57,934 nt of DNA, from positions 1 through 57,934 of the forward strand of contig BOAV01000005.1 in the NCBI GenBank assembly GCA_026002045.1, in the 5' to 3' direction. The position numbers and the translations under genes are program-made. Each line of letters starts with the position of its first letter. Positions within the stretch are counted from its first letter, which is position 1. Source of the stretch: Spirochaetia bacterium (lineage in GTDB: Bacteria; Spirochaetota; Spirochaetia; Treponematales; Breznakiellaceae). Shown one piece after another: positions 24,648-33,585 of this stretch. The notes below the pieces were generated by a model that searched no databases, was not told the origin of the DNA, and saw nothing but the letters and a program-made list of their open reading frames with translations.

Positions 24648-25585
24648 AATATTCCCTCCTCACCCATCTTCTTGACGAAGTTATTCGCCAGGATAACCAG
24701 GGTAAAGGCGATCATGGATTTGAACAGCCCCGTTGCGGTAGAATAACTGAACTGCCCGCCCTTGATGCCGAGTTCGTAAATATAGGTATCGAAGACCTCG
24801 CCGACACTGCGGTTAATGGGATTGATCATCAGCATAATCTGTTCAAAGCCGGTATCCAAAAATTGGCCGATACGCAGGATCAGCATGGTTACCACGGTGG
24901 ATTTAATAGAAGGAAAGGTGATGCTTTTGAGCTGCTGCCAGCGGCCGGCCCCGTCTATCTGGGCCGCTTCGTACAGACCGGGATCGATGGCGGCAATGGC
25001 GGCCAGGAACATAATGGTTCCCCACCCGGATTCTTTCCACATTAGTTGCAGCAGGATCATGGGCCTGAAAGCGCCAATCGAAAGCAGGGGGTTGATTTTC
25101 TGGAACCCCGCCATGACGAGCACCTCGTTGACGATGCCGCCCTCGGTAGTAAAGAGGGTATAGGTAAGGCCCGCAACCACAACCCAGCTGACCAGGTGGG
25201 GAATATAGATAATGGTTTGTACCATGTTCCTGAAAAAATGGCGGCGGGCTTCGTTTATCATTAAGGCGAGGATGATGGGAACCGGGAAGAATAAAAAGAT
25301 ATTCATCACCCCTAAAACAAGGGTGTTCCGCAGCATGGTTGGGAACATGAAATCCCCGAATAAACGGTGAAAGTGGGAAAGCCCCACCCACTTGCTGCCG
25401 CTGAATCCCAGGAAGGGCATATAGTTCTCAAAGGCCGCCAGCAGCCCGAACATCGGGCCAAAGCGGAAAAGGATATAGTATATGATCCCCGGGATCAGCA
25501 TGATATAAAGCCAGCGATCCTTTTTCAGGGTTCTCAAAACCCATGAGTATTTCTTTTGTGTAAGCGCCGGTGCCGCAGTGTTCAT
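24644..25585 (-). CDS. carbohydrate ABC permease, LplB-type
   Basis: This 313-aa protein has a loop GLYEAAQIDGAGRWQQLKSI followed by TFPSIKS and six membrane segments. It is encoded 8 bp after the NHL-protein gene and overlaps its partner. No ATPase gene is nearby. Confidence 0.91.
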   Translation of the reverse strand: MNTAAPALTQKKYSWVLRTLKKDRWLYIMLIPGIIYYILFRFGPMFGLLAAFENYMPFLGFSGSKWVGLSHFHRLFGDFMFPTMLRNTLVLGVMNIFLFFPVPIILALMINEARRHFFRNMVQTIIYIPHLVSWVVVAGLTYTLFTTEGGIVNEVLVMAGFQKINPLLSIGAFRPMILLQLMWKESGWGTIMFLAAIAAIDPGLYEAAQIDGAGRWQQLKSITFPSIKSTVVTMLILRIGQFLDTGFEQIMLMINPINRSVGEVFDTYIYELGIKGGQFSYSTATGLFKSMIAFTLVILANNFVKKMGEEGIF

Positions 25586-25593
25586 TCAATTCC

Positions 25594-26580
25594 TCACACT
25601 TGCCTGAATTTTTGGAGTGACGGATGGAATTTGCCGGACATTCCCTTCCCTTCCGGGTAGGCGATCCAGACATCTTCCCGGGGGAAGTTTACCTCCCCTA
25701 CCAGCACTTCATTAGCATGATTAAGGGTTATACAATGGGCGGAAAAGAAACTGCCCGGAGCGCCGGAGTCCGCCGTGCCGATTTGGGCCAGCTCCTTTCC
25801 CGTGCGGTCAAATACCCGTACCTGTGAATGGTGAAACCTGGTTCCGGGGGTATAGAGCACGTTGTCGATGAACATGATTTCTCCCAATTCGGCAACATAA
25901 ACCAGATCGCCCCGGATACATAGGTCCGTGGGGCGCCAGATGTCCTTCCAAATGGCCTTGAGTTCCCCGTCATAGGTAAAGATCTGTACCCGTTCGTTCT
26001 CGCGGTCGCAGACATAGACATCGCCGTTCTGATTGTCCACCCCCACGCCGTGCACCACGTTGAACTGCCCCGGCCCGTCACCCGGGTCTCCCCAGGATTT
26101 GATATGCCTGCCGTCCCCGCTGTAATGATGAACACGGGCATTGCCGTAACCGTCGGCGATAAAAAGATCCCCCTTGTCCAGGACGGCGATTTTGGCGGGG
26201 TGGTTAAAGGAATCCGTGCTTTTAACGATGGTCCGGTAGTCATAATTGATGCACCCTGAATCCTCGGGGCTGTCCGGCGTACCGATGGTCCCGATGTGCT
26301 TCCCCCCTGAGGAAAACTTAAAGACACAGTTCCGCCTGCCGTCTACCACATAGACATTATCTTTAAGATCGATGCCGATACCGTGGGCGTTGCGGGTCAT
26401 CCCGGTACCAAAGCCCCTGAGATACCTGCCCTTGGGGTCTGTCACTATCACCGGTGTATCCGCCCGTGTGGTATAGTAGATGTTATCCTGGGAATCCACC
26501 GCTACCCCGGAAACGTCGGGCATCTTCCTGATGGTAAAATCAATCGGCACAAATTCAAATTTCACGGTAATTTCCCCCAT
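25594..26580 (-). CDS. NHL-repeat beta-propeller protein
   Basis: About 328 aa. It consists of six or so NHL-type blades, for example VSGVAVDSQDNIYYTT, GIGIDLKDNVYVVDGRRN, DKGDLFIADGYGNARVHHYS and VGVDNQNGDVYVCDRENERV. This resembles peptidylglycine-lyase-like and SMP-30-like propellers. It lacks a signal peptide. As the first gene of a sugar-import cluster it may be a cytoplasmic lactonase or lyase for the imported compound. ATG 26580 is used; GTG 26565 with GGGGAA upstream is an equally good start. Confidence 0.75.
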   Translation of the reverse strand: MGEITVKFEFVPIDFTIRKMPDVSGVAVDSQDNIYYTTRADTPVIVTDPKGRYLRGFGTGMTRNAHGIGIDLKDNVYVVDGRRNCVFKFSSGGKHIGTIGTPDSPEDSGCINYDYRTIVKSTDSFNHPAKIAVLDKGDLFIADGYGNARVHHYSGDGRHIKSWGDPGDGPGQFNVVHGVGVDNQNGDVYVCDRENERVQIFTYDGELKAIWKDIWRPTDLCIRGDLVYVAELGEIMFIDNVLYTPGTRFHHSQVRVFDRTGKELAQIGTADSGAPGSFFSAHCITLNHANEVLVGEVNFPREDVWIAYPEGKGMSGKFHPSLQKFRQV

Positions 26581-26665
26581 ATGCTGCAAAATACTATCTA
26601 TATATATAAACCCGAAATCAGACCCCCGCAATCATAATTTCTGTCAAATTTATCATAATTTTCTA

Positions 26666-26701
26666 TGACAATTGTCACAGTTCTGCTGACTATGGTAGAA
26701 T
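26666..26701 (+). promoter_or_regulatory. promoter with palindromic operator for the response regulator
   Basis: TTGTCA (26672-26677), 18-bp spacer, TAGAAT (26696-26701), 18 bp before the ATG. A perfect 12-bp palindrome TGACAATTGTCA (26666-26677) covers the -35 box and can be extended to an 18-bp near-palindrome, a likely operator, possibly for the regulator itself. Confidence 0.6.
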
Positions 26702-26719
26702 TATCAGGGGAGATCGCCA

Positions 26720-27367
26720 ATGGAAATACTGCTTGCCGACGATCAGCAGCTTTTTTCGGATAACCTGAAGCTCATGCTGGAGACCCTTACGGATGACATC
26801 AAGGTAACCGGCATAGCCGCGGACGGGCAGGAAGTTATCGACATGGTTGAAAAAGTCATACCGGACCTTATCCTGATGGATGTCAGGATGCCCGGAATAG
26901 ACGGTGTACAGGCCGCAAAGATAATTCATCAAAGACATCCTGAAATCAAGATAGTAATGCTGACGACTTTTCTTGATGATACCTATGTGGAAGAAGCGTT
27001 ACAGTACGGCGCCTATGGGTATATTCTCAAAAACATCCGCTCAGAAGATCTCATCGCGTCCCTGCGGGCAATCTATCGGGGCTCGGTGCTTTTTTCCCCG
27101 GACATATTGCAGAAACTTATCCCCCGCCTTGATCATGATGAACACGATAATGAATACCACGAAATTATAGCCCACCTTGGAAACCGGGAAAAGGAAATTT
27201 TAAAACTCGTTGCCAAAGGATATAACAACAAAAAAATCGCAGATACCCTTTTTATTTCAGAGCCTACGGTCCGTAATTATATCAGCTCAATATACGCGAA
27301 GGTCGGTTCCAAAGACAGGCTCCAGGTTATGTCCATTGCCCAGAGGGTGCATATTGAAAAAGAATAA
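26720..27367 (+). CDS. NarL/LuxR-family response regulator
   Basis: This 215-aa protein has a receiver domain with the acidic pair ADD (7-8), phosphorylated Asp ~54 in LILMDVRMPG, Thr in MLTTF and Lys in YILKNI. The LuxR-type HTH occupies ~150-210 (LGNREKEILKLVAKGYNNKKIA, with SEPTVRNYISSIYAKVG). It is paired with the downstream kinase. Being next to the sugar transporter, it may control that cluster, but this is inference. Confidence 0.93.
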   Translation: MEILLADDQQLFSDNLKLMLETLTDDIKVTGIAADGQEVIDMVEKVIPDLILMDVRMPGIDGVQAAKIIHQRHPEIKIVMLTTFLDDTYVEEALQYGAYGYILKNIRSEDLIASLRAIYRGSVLFSPDILQKLIPRLDHDEHDNEYHEIIAHLGNREKEILKLVAKGYNNKKIADTLFISEPTVRNYISSIYAKVGSKDRLQVMSIAQRVHIEKE

Positions 27368-28595
27368 CGGCGGGGGTATGGATGGCGGCACGCAATTATT
27401 GATGCTCAGGCTGGCTTTTGTTTACCGGTTTTTCTGTTTGATCATTACCGCCCTTGTTATCATTATCCCTGCTGCGGGCGGCGTTGACAGCATCATGTAC
27501 CATCATTCCTTCGTGTTTCTTTTGTTTTTAGCTGTCGGCATGTTTATGCATCTTCTTTTTTTCAATAACCTGCCGTTCATTTTCGGCTTGATTATGCTTG
27601 ATTATTTTGCCGTACTTCTGTATCAATACTACGCGCCCCATTATATATTTATGGAAGTGCTTTGGATGCCGCAGATTTTGACAGCCATAGCCCTCATCGT
27701 TCCTGCGCCTTTTTCTGTCCCCTTTACGTTTTTATTGGGTGTTCCCTGCAGTCTTCTTTTAAGTTACGGTTTTTGTTATAATATTGCCATTAACATCGGC
27801 GGTCATGAATATCCCTATTATATAGCATCTTTGTTTTATTATGTGCCGGTTACCGTTTTATCGACCGCCATAGGCCGCATGAGTTTTTATACGAAAAAGC
27901 TCCGGGAAAGAACCAATGCCCTTGAAAATATCAATCTTAAACTTGAAAAAATAAACCGTCAGGTTACCGATAAAATGTTCAGCCTTCAAAATGATACCAC
28001 CCTTGAAGAACGGAAGCGGATAAGCAAGGAAATACACGATACCGCAGGATATGTATTTATAAATCTTATTATGATGCTTCAGGCGGCTTCGGCAATTTTA
28101 TACAAGGATATCGGGAAGGCGGAAAAGCTTATCAACGATGCCAGGGATTATGCGGAACGGGGGATAAACGAAATCCGCCATATATTGCGGAATATCCGCG
28201 ATTATATGCCGGCAGAGATAAGCCTGCAGAATGAGCTGTTCGATATAGGAGAGTCATTTCGAAAGGCAACCGATGTGGCCCTGACCATCGAATTCGGGAA
28301 TTGGCCGGCGTCCTTTTCCAATGAGCTTGATTCGTTTTTTAAATCTTTTATGCAGGAAGCATTAACCAACGCCCTCAAGCACGGACACGCTTCCGCCATA
28401 ACCATTATGTGCTGGGATAATGCTTCACGGGTTTCAATGCGTGTATCCGACAATGGAGAGGGCATGAATTCTTCCATTAAAAAGGGTATCGGTATTTCCG
28501 CCATAGAAGATTTCCTGAATCAACATAAGGGTACGCTCATTATACAAAGTGATAATACGGGCTTTAAAATAACTGCCTCCATTTCCCTGGAATAA
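27354..28595 (+). CDS. NarX-type sensor histidine kinase
   Basis: About 413 aa. It has an N-terminal membrane domain of roughly six segments, then a HisKA_3 dimerisation domain with the phospho-His in KRISKEIHDTAGYVF, and a GHKL ATPase domain (FMQEALTNALKHGHA, VSDNGEGM, GIGISAI). TTG 27354 overlaps the regulator's end and has AGAGGG upstream; ATG 27378 is an alternative. The sensing region is entirely membrane-embedded with no large outside loop, so the signal is probably membrane-borne or transporter-linked. Confidence 0.88.
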   Translation: MKKNNGGGMDGGTQLLMLRLAFVYRFFCLIITALVIIIPAAGGVDSIMYHHSFVFLLFLAVGMFMHLLFFNNLPFIFGLIMLDYFAVLLYQYYAPHYIFMEVLWMPQILTAIALIVPAPFSVPFTFLLGVPCSLLLSYGFCYNIAINIGGHEYPYYIASLFYYVPVTVLSTAIGRMSFYTKKLRERTNALENINLKLEKINRQVTDKMFSLQNDTTLEERKRISKEIHDTAGYVFINLIMMLQAASAILYKDIGKAEKLINDARDYAERGINEIRHILRNIRDYMPAEISLQNELFDIGESFRKATDVALTIEFGNWPASFSNELDSFFKSFMQEALTNALKHGHASAITIMCWDNASRVSMRVSDNGEGMNSSIKKGIGISAIEDFLNQHKGTLIIQSDNTGFKITASISLE

Positions 28596-28604
28596 ATTTC
28601 CGGA

Positions 28605-30371
28605 TCACTCCGCCGGTACCACCATAGCCGGGTTAAACTGCGATTTATACAATTCCGCGTAAAGCCCACCCTGCCGGAGCAGCTCCTCGTGGCTGCCTTC
28701 CTGACGTATGCCCTCGTCATCAATTACGATGATGCGGTCCGCACTGCGGATGGTGGAGAGCCGGTGGGCGATGATCAGGGTGGTACGGCCCCGTGAGAGT
28801 TCTTCCAGGGCGCGCTGGATCTTGAGCTCCGTGGCGGAATCCAGCGCCGATGTGGCCTCATCCAGAATCAGAATGGGCGGGTTTTTAAGGAAAATTCGGG
28901 CGATGCTTACCCGCTGTTTTTGCCCGCCTGAAAGGGTTATTCCCCGTTCACCCACCGGAGTGTCGTAGCCCTGGGGCATCTTGATAACATCATCGTGGAT
29001 CTCCGCCCGCCTTGCCGCTTCAATAATTTCATCTTCCGTAGCGCCGATCCTGCCGTAGCCGATATTTTCATTTATAGTCCCCGCAAAGAGAAACACATCC
29101 TGCTGCACAATGCCGATGTTCCTCCGCAGTGATTCTACGGTTACGTCCCGGATATCCTGGCCGTCAATAGTAATACTGCCTTCCCGGATTTCGTAAAAAC
29201 GGGGGAGCAGGTGGCAGAGGGTGGTCTTGCCGCCCCCCGACGGGCCGACCAGCGCAACGGTGCTGCCCGCAGGAATAGTAAGGTTGATATTCCGCAGAAC
29301 CGTTACTTCGTGGTTATAGGCAAAACTCACATCTTTATAATTGATGTCCCCCTGAATATTATCCAGAACAACGGCGCCGGGTTTATCGGTAATATCGGGC
29401 TGTATCCGCATGATCTCCAGGAAGCGGTTGAAGCCGGCCATGCCGGTGGTAAACTGTTCCACAAAATTCTGGAGCCGCCTCACGGGCTGCAGGAATGCGT
29501 TTACAAAAAGATTGCAGGCGATAAGTTCCGCCAGGGTCATCTTATGCTGCATGATCAAAAGACCGCCGGTGGCGATGATCACCACCGTAAGGAGGTTGGT
29601 CATGAGTTCAACTTTACTGTGGAAACCCGCCATGGTTTTATAATAGGATTTTTTTGCGGACTTGAAATTCTCGTTTCCGCCTTTGAACTTGCTGGTCTCG
29701 TAATCTTCGTTGGTAAAGGCCTTGGCCACCCGCGCCCCGGAGATGCTCGATTCCAGGGATGCGTTTATTTCCGCGGTCCGCTCTTTTACCTTTCGGGACG
29801 CCTGCTTCATATTCTGCCGGGAGAGGATGGTAATGGCCAGCATCAGGGGCACCGCAATGATCAGCACCAGGGCCATTTCCCAACTGATGGTGAACACCAG
29901 GATAAATGAACCAAAGAGGGTGAGGAAAGAAATGAAAAGATCCTCCGGGCCGTGGTGGGAAAGTTCGGTTATTTCAAAAAGGTCCGTGGTAACCCGCGAC
30001 ATGATCTGCCCGGTGCGGTTGTTATCGTAAAATGAAAATGACAGCTGCTGCAGGTGGTTAAAAAGATCCCGCCGCATGTCCGCCTCGATATAGGCCCCCA
30101 CGCTGTGTCCCCAGTAGGTAACAAAATAAGTAAAGCCCATGCGGAGCACATAGATGCCGACCATCAGAAAAATCATGATGAAGAAGAACCGGTAGAGTTC
30201 CCCGGGGAGGAGCTTTTCAATCGTATACTTGGTCATCATGGGAAAGGCAAGGTCCACGGCGGAGATGAGGGAGGCGCAGAGCATATCCGCAGCGAAGAGC
30301 TTCCAGTGGGGCCGGTAATACCCGGCGAATATCCGTAAAGCGGAGCGGCCGGTAAAATTGTTTGCGATCAT
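28605..30371 (-). CDS. ABC exporter, fused permease and ATPase (MsbA-like)
   Basis: About 588 aa from ATG 30371 (a further in-frame ATG lies at 30425). Six membrane segments (~1-320) are followed by an ATPase domain with Walker A GPSGGGKTT, Q-loop, signature LSGGQKQR, Walker B ILILDEATSALD and the H-loop in IIAHRLST. It is a homo- or heterodimeric exporter of lipids, peptides or drugs; the substrate is unknown. No adjacent partner half-transporter exists. It is convergent with the kinase (9 bp apart) and divergent from carD. Confidence 0.92.
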   Translation of the reverse strand: MIANNFTGRSALRIFAGYYRPHWKLFAADMLCASLISAVDLAFPMMTKYTIEKLLPGELYRFFFIMIFLMVGIYVLRMGFTYFVTYWGHSVGAYIEADMRRDLFNHLQQLSFSFYDNNRTGQIMSRVTTDLFEITELSHHGPEDLFISFLTLFGSFILVFTISWEMALVLIIAVPLMLAITILSRQNMKQASRKVKERTAEINASLESSISGARVAKAFTNEDYETSKFKGGNENFKSAKKSYYKTMAGFHSKVELMTNLLTVVIIATGGLLIMQHKMTLAELIACNLFVNAFLQPVRRLQNFVEQFTTGMAGFNRFLEIMRIQPDITDKPGAVVLDNIQGDINYKDVSFAYNHEVTVLRNINLTIPAGSTVALVGPSGGGKTTLCHLLPRFYEIREGSITIDGQDIRDVTVESLRRNIGIVQQDVFLFAGTINENIGYGRIGATEDEIIEAARRAEIHDDVIKMPQGYDTPVGERGITLSGGQKQRVSIARIFLKNPPILILDEATSALDSATELKIQRALEELSRGRTTLIIAHRLSTIRSADRIIVIDDEGIRQEGSHEELLRQGGLYAELYKSQFNPAMVVPAE

Positions 30372-30424
30372 CTTACCTATAATATACTTGTCACTAAAAT
30401 GAAGGAATAGACCGGAAAAAGCCA

Positions 30425-30453
30425 TTCACAAAACTCTTTTTTTGTGGTATACT
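30425..30453 (+). promoter_or_regulatory. carD promoter
   Basis: TTCACA (30425-30430), 17-bp spacer, TATACT (30448-30453). The start codon begins only 9 bases after the -10 box, so the transcript would have almost no leader. Confidence 0.6.
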
Positions 30454-30461
30454 CTACTAAT

Positions 30462-30962
30462 ATGAGCAAGGCGGTGAAGGGTTTTCAGGTAAAACAAAAG
30501 GTAGTGTATCCCAGCCAGGGTGTGGGTATCATTAATGCCATTGAGAAAAAGGAATTTAAGGGAGAAAAGGTCTCTTACTATGTCATTTACCTTGAAGTAA
30601 CGGATATGACCATCATGGTTCCGGTGGATAAGGCCGAAGGGCTGGGGATTCGCCCCATTGTCCCCAAGGAAGAAGCCGAAAGGGCTCTGGAACTTATCGG
30701 TGAAGATTATGAGCCCATCCCTTCTGACTGGAAGCTGCGCTACCAGATGAACTTGGACCTTTTAAAAAAGGGCAGCGTCACCGATATTGCCTCTATCGTC
30801 CGGTCCCTCTACCACCGGAGCAAGGTCAAGGAACTGCCCATCCTGGAACGGAAGCTCTACGATTCGGCCCTCAAGCTGCTGGAAGATGAGGTCTCCTATT
30901 CCCTCCACAAAACCCGTGAAGAGGTAGAAAACCTGATCTTTACCCGTCTGGAGTCCAAATAG
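30462..30962 (+). CDS. carD: CarD-family transcriptional regulator
   Basis: This 166-aa protein has an N-terminal Tudor-like RNA-polymerase-interaction domain (FQVKQKVVYPSQGVGIINAI, YYVIYL, TIMVPVDKAEGLGIRPI) and a C-terminal helical DNA-binding domain (SDWKLRYQMNLDLLKKGS, KELPILERKLYDSALKLL). It stabilises promoter open complexes. ATG 30462 has no ribosome-binding site and is predicted to be at or next to the transcript start. It is followed closely by ispD and ispF, an order known from spirochaetes. Confidence 0.94.
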   Translation: MSKAVKGFQVKQKVVYPSQGVGIINAIEKKEFKGEKVSYYVIYLEVTDMTIMVPVDKAEGLGIRPIVPKEEAERALELIGEDYEPIPSDWKLRYQMNLDLLKKGSVTDIASIVRSLYHRSKVKELPILERKLYDSALKLLEDEVSYSLHKTREEVENLIFTRLESK

Positions 30963-30966
30963 TATC

Positions 30967-31695
30967 ATGGGCGCCCTGGCGGCCATTATCACCGCAGGGG
31001 GCTCCTCCTCCCGCATGAATGTGGGCAAGACAGGCGGCGGGGTAAAAAAAGAGTACCTGCCGCTTGGGCCGGATATTCTTGATGATGATGGTAAGCCCCT
31101 TACGGTGCTGGGGGCATCCCTTATTGCCTTTGCCGCATTCCCCGAAATAAGGACCATCGTCATCACCATCCCCGCGGGTGGTGAACCGGCCGCCCGGCAG
31201 GCGATTCCCGCCCGGTTTTTTGCGTCCTCCCATGTACCGGAAATCCTCCTTGTCCCCGGCGGCCCTACCCGGCGTTCATCGGTATATCACGCCCTTTCAT
31301 TCCTTGCCGCCTATAATCCCGCATTCGTGCTTATCCACGATGGCGCCCGGCCCTGGGTAACAGCCGCCCTTATCGAAGAAGTCATCGCTGCGGTCCAAAA
31401 ACACCGGGCCGCCCTTCCCCTGCTGCCCCTTTTGGAAACTCCCAAGGAAATTGGTGAAGATGGTTTCGTCAAGCGCCACATCCGCCGTGCCAACATCGGC
31501 GCCGCCCAAACCCCACAGGCCTTTGCCTTCCCGGAAATTCTTCACGCCCACGAAAAGGCCGCCGAACGGGAACTTCGGGAAAAATTTGAATACACCGATG
31601 ACGCCGAAGTCTGGGGTGAATTCTGCGGCCCCGTGGCGGTGGTAAAAGGCGTCCCGGAAAACCGTAAAATCACCTTTCCGGAGGATTTAACCTAA
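30967..31695 (+). CDS. ispD: 2-C-methyl-D-erythritol 4-phosphate cytidylyltransferase
   Basis: This 242-aa enzyme performs the third step of the MEP isoprenoid pathway, adding CMP to methylerythritol phosphate. Motifs: the nucleotide loop AIITAGGSSSRM, PGGPTRRSSVYHAL, LIHDGARPWVT, QTPQAF and the C-terminal VKGVPENRKITFPEDL. An insertion between the loop and the conserved Lys (NVGKTGGGVKKEYLPLG) is a little longer than usual. Its stop shares a base with the ispF start. Confidence 0.95.
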   Translation: MGALAAIITAGGSSSRMNVGKTGGGVKKEYLPLGPDILDDDGKPLTVLGASLIAFAAFPEIRTIVITIPAGGEPAARQAIPARFFASSHVPEILLVPGGPTRRSSVYHALSFLAAYNPAFVLIHDGARPWVTAALIEEVIAAVQKHRAALPLLPLLETPKEIGEDGFVKRHIRRANIGAAQTPQAFAFPEILHAHEKAAERELREKFEYTDDAEVWGEFCGPVAVVKGVPENRKITFPEDLT

Positions 31696-32168
31696 TGATA
31701 CGAATAGGCTTGGGGTGGGATTTACACCGCCTGGTTCCGCTTCGGCGTTTCCTTTTGGCGGGGGTGGAGCTTGAAGCGGACCGGGGGGAATTGGGCCATT
31801 CCGATGGGGATGTGCTGGCCCACGCGGTAATTGACGCTGTTCTGGGGGCCGCCGCCCTGGGGGACATTGGGACGCTCTTTCCCCCTTCGGACCCAAAGTG
31901 GAAGGATGCGGATTCCATGGAGCTTTTACGGCTTGCCTTCAGCAAGGTCAAAGAACAGGGCTGGCGTCTCTCGAACCTGGACTGTGTGGTCACCTGCGAA
32001 AGGCCCAAACTCATCCCCTACCGGGAGCGCATCCGCGCCGCCCTTGCCGCCGCCCTGGATGTCGGCCCTGAAGTGATCTTTATAAAGGGCAAAACCGCCG
32101 AGGGCCTGGGCCCCATCGGCGAAGGCGCGGCGGTGGAAGCCGAAGCGGTCTGCCTGTTGGAAAGATAA
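31695..32168 (+). CDS. ispF: 2-C-methyl-D-erythritol 2,4-cyclodiphosphate synthase
   Basis: This 157-aa protein is the standard length. It shows the zinc ligands D and H in GLGWDLHRL, H in LGHSDGDVLAHAVIDA, the DIGTLFPPSD loop, and the C-terminal GKTAEGLGPIGEGAA. It cyclises CDP-methylerythritol phosphate released by the IspD/IspE steps. It is translationally coupled to ispD (TAATG). Confidence 0.96.
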   Translation: MIRIGLGWDLHRLVPLRRFLLAGVELEADRGELGHSDGDVLAHAVIDAVLGAAALGDIGTLFPPSDPKWKDADSMELLRLAFSKVKEQGWRLSNLDCVVTCERPKLIPYRERIRAALAAALDVGPEVIFIKGKTAEGLGPIGEGAAVEAEAVCLLER

Positions 32169-32179
32169 GGAGGCGCGAA

Positions 32180-32851
32180 TTGAGCGAAAAAAAACCTGTT
32201 GCGTGGGACAAAGTCCTCCCTGCCCTGGAATCATGGCGGATTAATCTGGAGGACCCTTCGGTGACCACCGTGGCGGAAAAGTACCACCGGGACGCTTGGG
32301 CCGTTCTGGTCTCCACGGTCCTCAGTCTGCGTACCAAGGACGAGGTTACACGGGTCACTTCGAGACGGCTGCTGGAAAAGGCGCCGGGGCCTGCGGAACT
32401 GAACCGCATGGCGGAGGAAGAGGTTGCCCGCCTTGTCTACCCGGCGGGGTTCTACCGGACCAAGGCGGCCAGTCTAAAAAAAATCGCCGCAATTCTTTTG
32501 GATGAATACGGCGGCAAGGTTCCCGCCGACATGGAGGCCCTGCTGGCCCTCCCCGGAGTGGGCCGGAAAACGGCGAATTTGGTACTCATCGAAGCCTTTG
32601 ATCTGCCGGGTATCTGCGTGGATGTTCATGTGCACCGGATCTGCAACCGCGCAGGCTGGATTGCCGCCACAAAAAACCCCGAAGAAACCGAAATGGCCCT
32701 GCGCCGGGATCTGCCCGAAAAATACTGGAAGGGCATCAATGCCCTTTTGGTTCTTTACGGCCAGAACCTCTGCCGCCCGGTGAGTCCCTTCTGCTCCAAA
32801 TGCGTGATAACAAAATACTGCCGGCGAAACGGTGTGGATAAGTCAAGATGA
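32180..32851 (+). CDS. nth: endonuclease III (DNA glycosylase/AP lyase)
   Basis: This 223-aa protein removes oxidised pyrimidines. It has the helix-hairpin-helix LPGVGRKTANLVL with the catalytic Lys, the catalytic Asp in CVDVHVHRICNRAGW, and the 4Fe-4S cluster C-x6-C-x2-C-x5-C at the C-terminus (CRPVSPFCSKCVITKYC). AAGGAGG-type spacing precedes the ATG. It follows ispF by 11 bp. Confidence 0.95.
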   Translation: MSEKKPVAWDKVLPALESWRINLEDPSVTTVAEKYHRDAWAVLVSTVLSLRTKDEVTRVTSRRLLEKAPGPAELNRMAEEEVARLVYPAGFYRTKAASLKKIAAILLDEYGGKVPADMEALLALPGVGRKTANLVLIEAFDLPGICVDVHVHRICNRAGWIAATKNPEETEMALRRDLPEKYWKGINALLVLYGQNLCRPVSPFCSKCVITKYCRRNGVDKSR

Positions 32852-32892
32852 TTGTTAATTGACAATATGAACTATGATTCATATAATTTGTT

Positions 32893-33245
32893 ATGGATAT
32901 GTGGGAAGTAACCAACACCGATGAATATGCCGCATGGTTTTTGCAGCAGACGGAAGAGGATCAGGCTATTATCCGTTCACGGGTATTCCTGCTTGCAGAA
33001 AAGGGGCCTCAATTAGGCGGCCTTACGCAGATCATCTCAAAGGCAGTTCCTTAAAAAACCTGAAGGAATTACGGGCACAGACGGAAGCCCATGTGTTAAG
33101 GGTCGCCTATCTGTTTGACCCGGAACAGAAGGCCCTGCTTCTTATTGGCGGGGATAAAAAGGGAAAGAATGAAAAACGGTTTTATAAGAGCCTCATAAAA
33201 CAGGCGGAACAAATATATAATTTATATCTTGAGAAGAAGGAGTAA
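32893..33245 (+). pseudogene. HigB/RelE-type toxin disrupted by a frameshift
   Basis: Reading from ATG 32893: WEVTNTDEYAAWFLQQTEED, then RVFLLAEKGPQLG. That frame stops at 33054. The family continuation (RPYADHLKGSSLKNLKELR, then HVLRVAYLFDPEQKALLLIG and KNEKRFYKSLIKQAEQIY) is in the +1-shifted frame to the stop at 33245. The break is at about 33010-33022, where one base appears to be missing before CGGCC. No slippery run is present, so a mutation is more likely than programmed frameshifting. The intact HTH antitoxin follows 4 bp later. Confidence 0.85.
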
Positions 33246-33249
33246 AAAA

Positions 33250-33564
33250 ATGACTAAAAAAGCCCATCCTATAAGTGAACTGGATGCAAAAATGAAACCT
33301 GAGGTGTTGGAAAAGGCGCGGATGCTCTACGAAAGGGAACGCCTTAATATCAAACTTGGTCAGCTTAGGGAAAAACATGGGATAAGACAAAATGATGTAT
33401 CCAGCTTTACCCAAACGGCGGTTTCAAAATTGGAAAACCGGAAGGATATTAAAATTTCAACCCTTATTGATTATCTGGATAGTTTAGGTATGGGTTTGGA
33501 AATCAGAACCTATCCCAAAGGGAACCCGGTATCCGCAGAACAGGAAATTCTACTCAGGATATAG
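33250..33564 (+). CDS. HigA/XRE-type antitoxin
   Basis: This 104-aa protein has AAGGAG at 33235-33240 before ATG 33250. It contains a helix-turn-helix (LGQLREKHGIRQNDVSSFT, QTAVSKLENRKDIKISTL) in a protein of Gp49/HigA size. It lies directly behind the disrupted toxin gene, the usual toxin-first order of higBA. It probably still binds the promoter region and may act as a stand-alone antitoxin or repressor. Confidence 0.88.
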   Translation: MTKKAHPISELDAKMKPEVLEKARMLYERERLNIKLGQLREKHGIRQNDVSSFTQTAVSKLENRKDIKISTLIDYLDSLGMGLEIRTYPKGNPVSAEQEILLRI

Positions 33565-33585
33565 AACTCCAGGACCTCTTCGGGT

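Noticed and set aside
27210..27353. 48-residue extension of the histidine kinase into the regulator gene
   Set aside because: It would overlap the regulator's DNA-binding domain in another frame; TTG 27354 with AGAGGG is a better start.
32893..33054. Programmed frameshift in the HigB-like gene
   Set aside because: No slippery heptamer or downstream stimulatory structure at the frame change; a base loss is the simpler reading.
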